Program-made: the position numbers and the translations under genes
Notes under the pieces: generated by a model
What the model was told of the DNA's origin: nothing
What the model saw: only the letters and a program-made list of their open reading frames with translations
Database searches by the model: none
Shown: one piece after another, positions 7,801-14,764 of the stretch
How the letters are laid out: each line of letters begins with the position of its first letter
Position numbering within the stretch: the stretch's first letter is position 1
Source of the DNA: Planctomycetota bacterium
Lineage (GTDB): Bacteria > Planctomycetota > Planctomycetia > Pirellulales > UBA7805
Direction: 5' to 3'
Assembly (NCBI GenBank): GCA_014237955.1
Contig: JABABY010000017.1
Span: 1 to 17,333, forward strand
DNA length: 17,333 nt

Positions 7801-8523
7801 ATGGCCACATCCATTGCCAGCTATATCGACCACGCCGTCCTGCACCCCACGCAGACCGACGAGGATCTAACCGCAGCAGCCGCACTCTGCGCTAAATACG
7901 AAGTGGCCAGTATTTGCGTCAAACCGTACATGGTCGGCCGGGCCGCTGGGCTGCTCGCAGAGAGCCCGGTCAAGGTTTCGACCGTGATCAGTTTTCCGCA
8001 CGGCGGCTGCGCGACGCTCGTCAAAGCGGCCGAGGCGGCCGAGGCATGCCGCAACGGTGCAGTGGAACTCGACATGGTGGTCAATATCGGAAAAGTGCTT
8101 GAGGGGGATTGGGAATATGTGGCCACAGATATCGGTGCGGTGGTAGAGGCGGCCGAGGCCAACGAAGCGATCGTAAAGGTCATTTTCGAAACGGGCCTGC
8201 TTAATAGCGAACAGCAGAAAATCGAACTTTGCCACATCAGTGAGCAGGTGGGGGCCGCTTTTGTCAAAACATCGACCGGTTTCGGATTTGTGAAACAAGC
8301 GGATGGCGGGTTAAAGGCAACCGGGGCGACTTGTGAGGATATTGCCCTCATGCGAAAGCATTGTTCCATTGGCGTGAAGGCCTCTGGTGGGATCCGCACG
8401 CTCTCCGATGCCCGGGCCTTGATCGACCTGGGGGCAACCCGACTCGGTACGAGCAGTACCGAGGCCCTGGCCCTGGAAGAGCAGGGAGAGGGTGGCCGCC
8501 AGGATCAGCCTGGAGATTATTAA
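7801..8523 (+). CDS. deoC: Deoxyribose-phosphate aldolase
   Basis: DeoC cleaves 2-deoxyribose-5-phosphate to glyceraldehyde-3-phosphate and acetaldehyde, the last step of deoxynucleoside catabolism. The 240-aa protein is a class I TIM-barrel aldolase with all expected active-site pieces: ELDMVVN with Asp91, FVKTSTGFG with the Schiff-base Lys156, and VKASGGIRT with the proton-relay Lys193. GTSST at 216-220 replaces the more usual GTSSG/GASSG phosphate-binding end. The last residue is Tyr (PGDY), which matches the C-terminal Tyr259 known to assist catalysis in the E. coli enzyme. The start ATG at 7801 has GGAG 12 nt upstream, a rather long spacing. It is the first gene of the nucleoside catabolic unit and the next gene begins 51 nt downstream. 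The 135-nt leader before it holds only a weak inverted repeat, GACTA/TAGTC at 7748-7752 and 7771-7775, and no clear promoter. Confidence 0.96.
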   Translation: MATSIASYIDHAVLHPTQTDEDLTAAAALCAKYEVASICVKPYMVGRAAGLLAESPVKVSTVISFPHGGCATLVKAAEAAEACRNGAVELDMVVNIGKVLEGDWEYVATDIGAVVEAAEANEAIVKVIFETGLLNSEQQKIELCHISEQVGAAFVKTSTGFGFVKQADGGLKATGATCEDIALMRKHCSIGVKASGGIRTLSDARALIDLGATRLGTSSTEALALEEQGEGGRQDQPGDY

Positions 8524-8574
8524 CGAACCCTCTTTGAAAACGACCTTTTTACAACCACAGGATATTGAGCGACG

Positions 8575-9411
8575 ATGCTAAAACTTTTTGATCAGATCAG
8601 CGAGGCGAGAGCACATATCCAGAAGGTGTGGGACAAGCAGCCTCAGGCAGGCATCGTCCTCGGCACCGGGTTGGGACATTTTGTCGAACAGATCGATGTC
8701 GAAGCGGAGATCGATTACGAAGAAATCCCTCACTTTCCACAATCGACCGCCACGAGCCATCGGGGGCGGCTTGTCTGTGGCAGTTGTGAAGGGGTGGCCG
8801 TGATGGTCATGGAGGGTCGGGTCCATCTTTATGAGGGACATCGGGCACAGGCGATCACGCTACCTGTCCGGGTCATGCGGGCAATGGGAGCCGATTGGTT
8901 GATTGTCTCCAATGCGGTGGGCGGGATGAACCCCAATTACCGTGCAGGAGATATCATGGTGGTCGAAGATCACATCAACCTGATGAACGACAACCCGCTC
9001 ATTGGGATTAATGACGATCGGCTCGGCCCGCGTTTTCCCGATATGTCGAGCCCGTATGATTTGCAAATGATCGATGAGGCGCTGGCCGTTGCCCGGCGGG
9101 AAGACTTTGTGGCTCATAAAGGAGTGCTCGTGACGGTCACCGGGCCCAACCTGGAGACCCGCGCTGAATACCGTTTTTTGCGGATGATCGGAGCTGATGT
9201 CGTAGGGATGTCCCTTGTTCCGGAAGTGATCACCGCGGTCCACTGCGGATTGCGGAGTATCGGTTTTTCCGTGATCTCAGACATGTGCCTGCCGGACGCC
9301 CTGGAGGTGGCCGAGGTCGATACCATTATCGCGACCGCCAACGCCGCCGAGCCCAAACTGCGGGCTCTGGTGTGCGGGATGCTCAAGCGGATTGCTGAAA
9401 ACAAATCCTGA
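8575..9411 (+). CDS. Purine nucleoside phosphorylase paralog 1 (Asp at the base-binding Asn site)
   Basis: A trimeric-type PNP/MTAP-family enzyme of 278 aa that splits purine nucleosides with phosphate to base and (deoxy)ribose-1-phosphate. Family landmarks are GTGLG at 30-34, phosphate-site GRVHLYEG with Arg82 and His84, NAVGG at 113-117, GPNLETRAEYR with Glu194 (human Glu201), and GMS at 211-213. RFPDMSSPYD keeps Phe154, equivalent to human Phe159, which enters the neighbouring subunit's site. The position of human Asn243 is Asp236 here (FSVISDMC). Human PNP with N243D gains activity on adenosine, and MTAP has Asp there, so a 6-aminopurine preference is inferred. Other changes are Ser to Thr in GSGLG, NAAGG to NAVGG, and GRFH to GRVH. 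It sits 51 nt after deoC and 106 nt before a second PNP. The 106-nt gap shows GGCAA/TTGCC arms around GGC/GCC at about 9432-9458, without a T run. Confidence 0.92.
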   Translation: MLKLFDQISEARAHIQKVWDKQPQAGIVLGTGLGHFVEQIDVEAEIDYEEIPHFPQSTATSHRGRLVCGSCEGVAVMVMEGRVHLYEGHRAQAITLPVRVMRAMGADWLIVSNAVGGMNPNYRAGDIMVVEDHINLMNDNPLIGINDDRLGPRFPDMSSPYDLQMIDEALAVARREDFVAHKGVLVTVTGPNLETRAEYRFLRMIGADVVGMSLVPEVITAVHCGLRSIGFSVISDMCLPDALEVAEVDTIIATANAAEPKLRALVCGMLKRIAENKS

Positions 9412-9517
9412 GTGAGGTCGCTAGAAATAAGGGCAAGGCCCGGAGCCGTTTTGCCGTCGTTGGAAAAAGAGAGGGTAAAACTGTCAAACGGGTAGACCGT
9501 TACGGGAACGCCGCTGC

Positions 9518-10363
9518 ATGCTCAACGTTACGCATCAAATCGAAGAAGCGGCCCAATACGTGCAAAACCTCTGGCCAGAGCGGCCAACTGCCGGGATCAT
9601 CCTCGGGAGCGGGCTGGGGGACCTGGCCAACGATATCGAACAGGCGGTCTTGATCGACTATGCCTCCATTCCTCATTTTCCCCGATCAACAGCGCTCGGC
9701 CACCAGGGGCGCCTTGTCTGCGGGTATCTCGCCGGGATGCCGGTGATCACCATGCAAGGCCGCTTTCACTTCTATGAGGGATATTCGCTCCATGAACTCA
9801 CGATGCCGGTACGCGTGATGAGCGCCCTGGGAGTCGGACTATTGATCGTCTCCAACGCCGCCGGGGGCATCAATCCGAATTTTTCCGATGGGGATGTGAT
9901 GATCATCCAAGACCACATCAATTTGATAGGAGGGCCTGCGACAGCCTCTCCCGGTGACGATGACAAGGCCGACGACCGGATCGCAACGTATTCGTGTTGT
10001 CGAGGAGCAACGTACGACCCGGGCTGCATCGACCTTGCCCGACAGGTAGCCAGACATGAGGATTTTTCCGTCCAGTTGGGCGTGTATGCAGCACAGCGAG
10101 GCCCCAATTATGAGACCCGAGCCGAATATCGCTATCTGCGACGCATCGGTGCTGACGCCGTGGGTATGAGTACCGCTCCGGAGGCCATCGTGGCGGCCGG
10201 CGATGGTGTACGGGTCTTGGGGCTCTCTGCCATTACCAACGTCTGCCTGCCAGACGCCCTGGATGAAACGACCGGGGAGGGTGTTCTTGAAACCGCTGCC
10301 CAGGCGGCGGAAAAAATGCGGCGTATTGTGTTTGGAATCCTGGACTCTTTCTCCGCAATCTGA
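9518..10363 (+). CDS. Purine nucleoside phosphorylase paralog 2 (canonical Asn, rebuilt loop)
   Basis: A 281-aa tandem paralog of the preceding gene. It keeps classical PNP residues that the first copy has changed: GSGLG at 30-34, GRFHFYEGY with Arg82/His84, NAAGG at 113-117, GPNYETRAEYR with Glu199, GMST at 216-219, and Asn241 in LSAITN, the counterpart of human Asn243. This predicts 6-oxopurine nucleosides (inosine, guanosine) as substrates. In contrast, residues 138-170 differ completely from the family: the conserved NPL-x-G-x-N-D...RFPxMSxxYD block is replaced by a longer Asp- and Cys-containing segment (ATASPGDDDKADD, then YSCCRGATYD). That removes the Phe that normally completes the adjacent subunit's pocket (human Phe159). 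Human His257 has no obvious counterpart in either copy. The reading frame is intact, so decay is unlikely. The start ATG at 9518 has only a weak RBS (CGGGA). Same strand and spacing suggest the same transcript as deoC and copy 1. Confidence 0.92.
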   Translation: MLNVTHQIEEAAQYVQNLWPERPTAGIILGSGLGDLANDIEQAVLIDYASIPHFPRSTALGHQGRLVCGYLAGMPVITMQGRFHFYEGYSLHELTMPVRVMSALGVGLLIVSNAAGGINPNFSDGDVMIIQDHINLIGGPATASPGDDDKADDRIATYSCCRGATYDPGCIDLARQVARHEDFSVQLGVYAAQRGPNYETRAEYRYLRRIGADAVGMSTAPEAIVAAGDGVRVLGLSAITNVCLPDALDETTGEGVLETAAQAAEKMRRIVFGILDSFSAI

Positions 10364-10454
10364 GTTTATAAAAAATGCGGCCTTGAAACCAAACTCCCTA
10401 TCGGGTGACAATCAAATTGCTTTTGAGGACAACCCCATCTACGTTGGCACTCTT

Positions 10455-11762
10455 ATGAATGCTGCACAAATTATTGCACTCAAACGAGACCAGCTGCCGC
10501 TTTCAACGGAGCAGATTGAGTGGTTTATTCAGGCCTATACCGATGGCAGCCTCCCCGACTATCAAATGGCGGCCCTCTCGATGGCCATTTGCATCCACGG
10601 CATGGACAAGGCCGAAATCCGTGCGCTCACAATCGCAATGCTCCAGAGCGGGGTCACGCTCAGCTGGCCCCATGATGCCCGGCTGCGGGTCGACAAACAT
10701 TCCACTGGCGGTATTGGGGATAAAGTTTCACTCATCTTGGCTCCGCTATTGGCCTGCTGCGACGTATGGGTGCCGATGATTTCCGGTCGCGGCCTGGGGA
10801 TCACGGGAGGCACGCTCGATAAACTCGAGTCGATCAAAGGCTTTCGCACCGATCTGTCGCTCGAAGAACTGCAGCGATTGACCGAGCAGGTAGGCTGTGT
10901 AATCACCGGCACGACAAAAGAAATCGCCCCTGCCGATCGGAAACTCTATGCGCTGCGGGATGTGACCGCGACCGTTCCATCGATTCCCTTGATCACCGCA
11001 AGCATTATGAGCAAGAAGCTTGCTGAGGGGATCGGCGCATTGGTCTTGGATGTCAAATGTGGTGGGGGAGGGGTCGTAAGAAATATGGCCGATGCGCGGG
11101 CGCTCGCAGAGTCACTTGTGGAAGTCGGCACCGCAATGGGCGTAAGCACAACGGCACTAATCACCGACATGAATCAACCGCTTGGAAAAATGGTCGGCAA
11201 CGCGGTGGAGGTCAACGAGGCGGTCGCTCTACTCAAGGGAGAAGGCCCGAAGGATCTGCGCGAAGTGACGTTGGCCCTAGGGGCCGAGGCCTTGATTTCA
11301 TCGCGACTTGCGACCGACAAAAAGGAAGCGCATCGTCGGCTTGAAGAGATTCTTGAGAGCGGGCAGGCAAGCGAAAAATTTTCCGAGATGGTCTGCGCGC
11401 AGGGTGGCAACTTAGAACAGGTGTGCCAAGTCGCCACGCCAACGAGCATCTTGGCAAATCGAGGCGGCTATGTGAGTGGTGTTGATGCGGCACAACTTGG
11501 TAGAATTGTGGTCCAGCTTGGGGGTGGGCGGCAACGCATGTCCGACCAGGTCGACCACGCCGTGGGTCTGGAAATGCGGGTTCGGATTGGTGATGTTGTG
11601 GAGGAGGGTGAAGAACTATTAAGGGTCTTTGCGCGGAAAGAGGCCACAGACCCATTGATTACGAACTTAAGATCGGCCATTGCAATTCATGATGAGGCTG
11701 TGGGCACTGGCCCTTTAATTTTGGAGCGGGTGCAGCCGGTTGGGAGCAACGAGGATGAATGA
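10455..11762 (+). CDS. deoA: Thymidine / pyrimidine-nucleoside phosphorylase
   Basis: Phosphorolysis of thymidine or deoxyuridine (perhaps also uridine) to base and deoxyribose-1-phosphate. The 435-aa length fits the family (E. coli DeoA 440). An N-terminal helical domain is followed by DKHSTGGIGDK with Lys81-His82-Ser83, and by the family signature SGRGLGITGGTLDKLES at 110-126. Substrate-site residues corresponding to E. coli Arg171, Ser186 and Lys190 are Arg168, Ser183 and Lys187 (LRDV, TASIMSKK). The block TTALITDMNQPLGKMVGNA is closer to DeoA/TYMP than to bacillary Pdp, so the thymidine-type name is favoured. Ile116 replaces the common His in GLGHTGG. I chose ATG 10455 because homology begins there; the frame is open back to 10203, but that part overlaps the PNP gene. 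The RBS is poor. A TATAAA at 10367-10372 has no fitting -35 element. The gene overlaps cdd by 8 nt. Confidence 0.95.
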   Translation: MNAAQIIALKRDQLPLSTEQIEWFIQAYTDGSLPDYQMAALSMAICIHGMDKAEIRALTIAMLQSGVTLSWPHDARLRVDKHSTGGIGDKVSLILAPLLACCDVWVPMISGRGLGITGGTLDKLESIKGFRTDLSLEELQRLTEQVGCVITGTTKEIAPADRKLYALRDVTATVPSIPLITASIMSKKLAEGIGALVLDVKCGGGGVVRNMADARALAESLVEVGTAMGVSTTALITDMNQPLGKMVGNAVEVNEAVALLKGEGPKDLREVTLALGAEALISSRLATDKKEAHRRLEEILESGQASEKFSEMVCAQGGNLEQVCQVATPTSILANRGGYVSGVDAAQLGRIVVQLGGGRQRMSDQVDHAVGLEMRVRIGDVVEEGEELLRVFARKEATDPLITNLRSAIAIHDEAVGTGPLILERVQPVGSNEDE

Positions 11763-12144
11763 GCAACAGAAAACCGAACTGGTTGCGGCTGCACTCGAAG
11801 CCCGCTTGATGGCGCATGCGCCCTATTCTCATTTTTCTGTCGGTGCGGCTTTGCTGAGTGCCGACGGAACCATCTTTAGGGGGGCCAATGTAGAAAATGC
11901 TTCCTATGGCCTGACCATTTGCGCCGAAAGAACCGCCTTGAGTACGGCAGTCACTGCTGGCTACCAAACGTTTTCGGGTCTTGCCATTGCGGCGGCCGGG
12001 GGCGTCTCTCCGTGTGGGGCCTGCCGACAAGTATTGGCAGAATTTGCAAAACAGCTGCCCATCGTATTAGTGGATACCGAAGCGAACAACGCGACCCGCG
12101 AAGTTACTTTAGAGGCCTTGTTGCCCGATCCTTTTTCTTCCTAG
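11755..12144 (+). CDS. cdd: Cytidine deaminase (homotetrameric type)
   Basis: Deaminates cytidine and deoxycytidine to uridine and deoxyuridine, which feed the adjacent phosphorylase and, through uracil, Upp. The 129-aa length fits the small tetrameric zinc enzymes. Substrate binding and zinc motifs are clear: NVENASYGLTICAERTAL (44-61) with zinc ligand Cys56 and catalytic Glu58, and PCGACRQVL with Cys87 and Cys90. The start at 11755 gives ATGAATGA, where TGA (11760-11762) is the deoA stop, an 8-nt overlap like that of the lipoprotein/DUF1559 pair. This predicts coupling with deoA. Five further codons lie upstream in frame from ATG 11740, but homology starts at MNEQQK. The Nudix gene follows 35 nt downstream. 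Confidence 0.95.
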   Translation: MNEQQKTELVAAALEARLMAHAPYSHFSVGAALLSADGTIFRGANVENASYGLTICAERTALSTAVTAGYQTFSGLAIAAAGGVSPCGACRQVLAEFAKQLPIVLVDTEANNATREVTLEALLPDPFSS

Positions 12145-12179
12145 CGTTTTTTTCGCCGTGGAATCGGGAGTACCATCCT

Positions 12180-12596
12180 ATGTCTTCCAGCAACGATCAA
12201 AATCCTCCTATCCGGCTAGGTGTGGTGGCGGTCATCGAGCGCCGCGAAAAATTTCTTGTGATCCGGCGCTCGGAACATGTGATTGCCCCGCTTCGACTTT
12301 GTTTTCCTGGTGGCGGGATTGAGCCGGGAGAAAGCGAGCCGGTTGCTCTGCGACGAGAGGTCGAAGAAGAACTCGGGGTCGCAGTACACCCTGTGGAAAA
12401 AATCTGGGAATGCGTCACCCGCTGGCGGGTTCACATTGCCTGGTGGCGGGCTACGCTCCAAGATTCCGCCCACCTGGTACCGAATCCCGATGAAGTTGCC
12501 GAGGTTTTATGGATGAGCCTGGATGAAATGCACGCGAGCGATGAACTCCTCGAGAGCAACCATGATTTTTTGAAGCATCTGGCTGCGGCGAGATAG
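12180..12596 (+). CDS. Nudix hydrolase
   Basis: This 138-aa protein hydrolyses a nucleoside diphosphate linked to another moiety; the exact substrate is unknown. The complete Nudix box lies at about 47-69: GGIEPGESEPVALRREVEEE followed by LGV, i.e. G-x5-E-x7-REV-x-EE-x-GV, which binds the catalytic magnesium. A conserved-looking Trp-rich stretch (WRVHIAWWRATL) follows. The ATG at 12180 is chosen because CGGGAG at 12165-12170 lies 9 nt upstream and homology begins soon after (IRLGVVAVIERREKFLVI). The longer reading from 11919 overlaps cdd entirely. As the last gene of the nucleoside unit it may act on modified or excess nucleotides, an inference from position. Its stop is only 27 nt from the 3' end of the convergent hpt gene, and I see no hairpin terminator between them. 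Confidence 0.9.
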   Translation: MSSSNDQNPPIRLGVVAVIERREKFLVIRRSEHVIAPLRLCFPGGGIEPGESEPVALRREVEEELGVAVHPVEKIWECVTRWRVHIAWWRATLQDSAHLVPNPDEVAEVLWMSLDEMHASDELLESNHDFLKHLAAAR

Positions 12597-12623
12597 CCGC
12601 GTTAACTTTGGCCCGATCGACAC

Positions 12624-13160
12624 CTAATGCGATTTTAAATCGGCTTCTTCCAATGCTGCCAGGTAGGGCAGATTTCGATATTCGTCCTCGTAATCGAGCC
12701 CGTAACCGACGACAAATTTGTCCGGGATATGGAATCCGACAAAATCGGGTGCCATCTCGACCTCACACCGGCCCTCTTTGTGGAGCAGGACAGCGGATGA
12801 AACAGAGGATGGGTTTAATTTTTTGATTCGTGCAATGACCTCTCGGAGCGTATAACCGGTGTCAAAAATATCATCCACAAGTAATACCTCGCGATTTTTT
12901 ATGTCCGGCATCAGTTCATCGTTAATGACCAACTCACCTCGCGTCGTCGTGGCGCCGTGATAACTGCGGGCCTGCAGGACTCCGACTCGGAGCGGCATCT
13001 CAAGGAGCCGAATCATATCGGCCAGAAGAACGACGCTCCCGGTCAGAATGCCAATAATGGTCAGGGGGCGGTCCTGGTAATGGTCGGTGATATCCTGTGC
13101 CATCTTCCGGACACCATCTCTTAGCTGTTTTTCATCGAGTAGCGTTTGCATAAGAACCAT
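12624..13160 (-). CDS. hpt: Hypoxanthine phosphoribosyltransferase
   Basis: Converts hypoxanthine (and usually guanine) with PRPP to IMP/GMP in the cytosol, recapturing the bases released by the PNPs on the facing strand. The 178-aa protein shows the family blocks in order: IGILTGSVVLLADM at 36-49, the flexible-loop region SYHGATTTRGE at 66-76, the PRPP motif VLLVDDIFDTGYTL at 92-105 with acidic pair Asp96/Asp97, and the base-binding and C-terminal segment PDFVGFHIPDKFVVGYGLDY. The ATG at 13160 has no Shine-Dalgarno; an in-frame ATG at 13151 (MQTLLDEK) is an equally possible start. It begins 29 nt after the transporter stop, so it is probably the last gene of the upp-nupC-hpt or nupC-hpt transcript. 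Confidence 0.96.
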   Translation of the reverse strand: MVLMQTLLDEKQLRDGVRKMAQDITDHYQDRPLTIIGILTGSVVLLADMIRLLEMPLRVGVLQARSYHGATTTRGELVINDELMPDIKNREVLLVDDIFDTGYTLREVIARIKKLNPSSVSSAVLLHKEGRCEVEMAPDFVGFHIPDKFVVGYGLDYEDEYRNLPYLAALEEADLKSH

Positions 13161-13189
13161 TCGGAGAGAAAATGTCAGAAAAAGAACCG

Positions 13190-14665
13190 TTAAATTAAGA
13201 TGCCCGCGATACAGGCGGTCATGAACGCGGCGAGTGTGCCGCCGAGCATGGCGCGCATACCAAGTCTCGCTAAATCACTGCGACGACTCGGGGCTACACC
13301 CCCAATTCCACCGAGCTGAATACCGATCGAGCCAAAGTTAGCAAATCCACAAAGGGCATACGTCAGGATTGTAACGGTTCGTGGTGAGAGTGCCTCTTTA
13401 TCGGCACCGATCATTTCACCCAGCTGTAAATATGCCACAAACTCGTTGGCAACCATTTTCGTTCCCAGCAACTCGCCCGCTTTGCCACAATCGACGGCCG
13501 GGATTCCCATCAGCCAGGCCAGGGGCCAAAAACACCAGCTCAGTCCTTTTTCGAGCGTCCAGCGATCTGTAGCAACAAAACCAAACCATTCGCCGGTCCA
13601 TCCGATGATGGCATTGAACATGGCAATGATGGCAAGAAAAGCAATCAGCATCGCCGCTACATTAATGGCCAATTTCATGCCGGCCGTTGCACCGGAGGCT
13701 GCGGCCCCAATCAGGTTGGCTTCTTTTTCTTCCACATGCAATTCGACTTCGCCCATTGTGAGAGAATGCTCGGTTTCAGGTTGCATGACTTTGGCGATCA
13801 ATAGAGCCGCTGGGGCAGAAATGACCGAAGCGGTCACCAAATGGCCGGCATCGATGCCAAAGCTGACGTACGCTGCCAGCACCCCACCGGCAATGGTGGC
13901 AAATCCACCGACCATCACCGCCATCAACTCCGACTGGGTCATTTTTGATACGTATGGACGAATCACCAGGGGTGCTTCGGTCTGGCCCACAAACACATTG
14001 GCAGCAGCGGAGAGCGTTTCGGCACCGCTCGTTCCGAGCGTACTCCGCATGATCCAGGCAAAGAAGGCGACGACCTTTTGCATAACTCCTAAATAATAGA
14101 GCATCGACATCAGCGAGGAAAAAAAGATGATCGTCGGTAACACTCCAAAAGCAAACGAACTGAGCAACTGTTTTGTTCGCGGGAACTGGCCGCCTCGAAA
14201 GGCTCCAATCGCAACATGAAACCACTCTCGCAGTTGCTGTTCCCAGTCATCGGTGCTGAGATCAAAATCCTGTGTAGTCTGACCCACAGTAATGGTCACC
14301 ACACCCTTTTTGCCGCGAATCGACTCGACCAGATCCTGTATATCCCGCTTAGGATTTTCCCAGACCTGAAAGTGGGACTGGTGCGGTTCTCCAGAGACCT
14401 CCACAGGGATTTCCAATTCTCGGTCCATTCCGAACATGAACCGAGAACCCGCATCCACATGGGAAATCATATTCGTAAAAATATCCCCGATCACCCCAAA
14501 GGTTGTTTTTCCGGGACCCGTTTGAAGAATCAACAGGGCAAAAATAAGCTGGAGTGCCAAACCGCCAACCACCACTCTCAGAGGAAATTTTTTGTGGTTA
14601 GAGCTCATCAGCCAGGCAATACCGATCATGGCCAGCAAGCCAAATGCGCTGATGAGTCGTTCCAT
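13190..14665 (-). CDS. nupC: Concentrative nucleoside transporter (NupC/CNT family) with periplasmic insertion
   Basis: An inner-membrane symporter importing nucleosides with Na+ or H+. The 491-aa protein is about 80-90 residues longer than typical bacterial CNTs (about 400-420). The nucleoside-site motifs known from the Vibrio cholerae CNT structure are intact: GQTEAP with Gly227-Gln228-Thr229-Glu230, NEFVAY with Glu409, and GFANFGSIGI with Asn443 and Ser446. FAFGVLPTIIFFSSLMSMLY at 171-190 and GGFATIAGGVLAAYV match core helices. The extra length is a hydrophilic block at residues 80-168 (nt 14162-14428), between DAGSRFMFG and FAFGVLP, where ordinary members have only a few residues. It is probably extracytoplasmic. 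A second linker (about 295-320, acidic EVELHVEEKE) precedes the second half. ATG 14665 lies 33 nt downstream of a predicted transcription start. Hpt follows 29 nt later. Confidence 0.95.
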   Translation of the reverse strand: MERLISAFGLLAMIGIAWLMSSNHKKFPLRVVVGGLALQLIFALLILQTGPGKTTFGVIGDIFTNMISHVDAGSRFMFGMDRELEIPVEVSGEPHQSHFQVWENPKRDIQDLVESIRGKKGVVTITVGQTTQDFDLSTDDWEQQLREWFHVAIGAFRGGQFPRTKQLLSSFAFGVLPTIIFFSSLMSMLYYLGVMQKVVAFFAWIMRSTLGTSGAETLSAAANVFVGQTEAPLVIRPYVSKMTQSELMAVMVGGFATIAGGVLAAYVSFGIDAGHLVTASVISAPAALLIAKVMQPETEHSLTMGEVELHVEEKEANLIGAAASGATAGMKLAINVAAMLIAFLAIIAMFNAIIGWTGEWFGFVATDRWTLEKGLSWCFWPLAWLMGIPAVDCGKAGELLGTKMVANEFVAYLQLGEMIGADKEALSPRTVTILTYALCGFANFGSIGIQLGGIGGVAPSRRSDLARLGMRAMLGGTLAAFMTACIAGILI

Positions 14666-14704
14666 GGGATCCGTCTCTAATTATGGGTGGGTTTAAGTGT
14701 CCGG

Positions 14705-14733
14705 ACTATAGTGAAGGACTTCGTCGACAACAA
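14705..14733 (-). promoter_or_regulatory. Candidate sigma-70-type promoter for nupC-hpt
   Basis: Read on the minus strand, TTGTTG (bases 14733-14728) is followed by exactly 17 nt and TATAGT (14710-14705). This is a 5/6 -10 match and a moderate -35. Transcription would start near 14698, leaving a leader of about 33 nt before the nupC ATG. If real, nupC-hpt can be expressed independently of upp, whose stop is 99 nt upstream of nupC. Confidence 0.45.
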
Positions 14734-14764
14734 CCGGCGACGCCTCTGGGGACCCTCTCAAAAG

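Noticed and set aside
8026..8160. Repeated GCGGCCGAGG-like units in deoC
   Set aside because: They encode Ala-Glu-Ala helix segments in a conserved aldolase and need no separate explanation as a DNA element.
9432..9458. Hairpin GGCAA-GGC/GCC-TTGCC between the PNP genes as a terminator
   Set aside because: The stem has an unpaired GTT on one side and no T run follows. It may affect mRNA stability but cannot be called a terminator.
10203..10454. 84-codon N-terminal extension of thymidine phosphorylase
   Set aside because: It overlaps the 3' end of PNP copy 2 and has no homology-like features; the family begins at MNAAQIIALK.
11919..12179. 87-codon N-terminal extension of the Nudix protein
   Set aside because: It lies within cdd in another frame; a good RBS precedes ATG 12180 and homology starts there.
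13446..14096. Plus-strand 216-codon open frame under nupC
   Set aside because: Antisense to conserved CNT motifs; its Ala/Pro/Thr-rich translation is the mirror of membrane helices. No independent signal.
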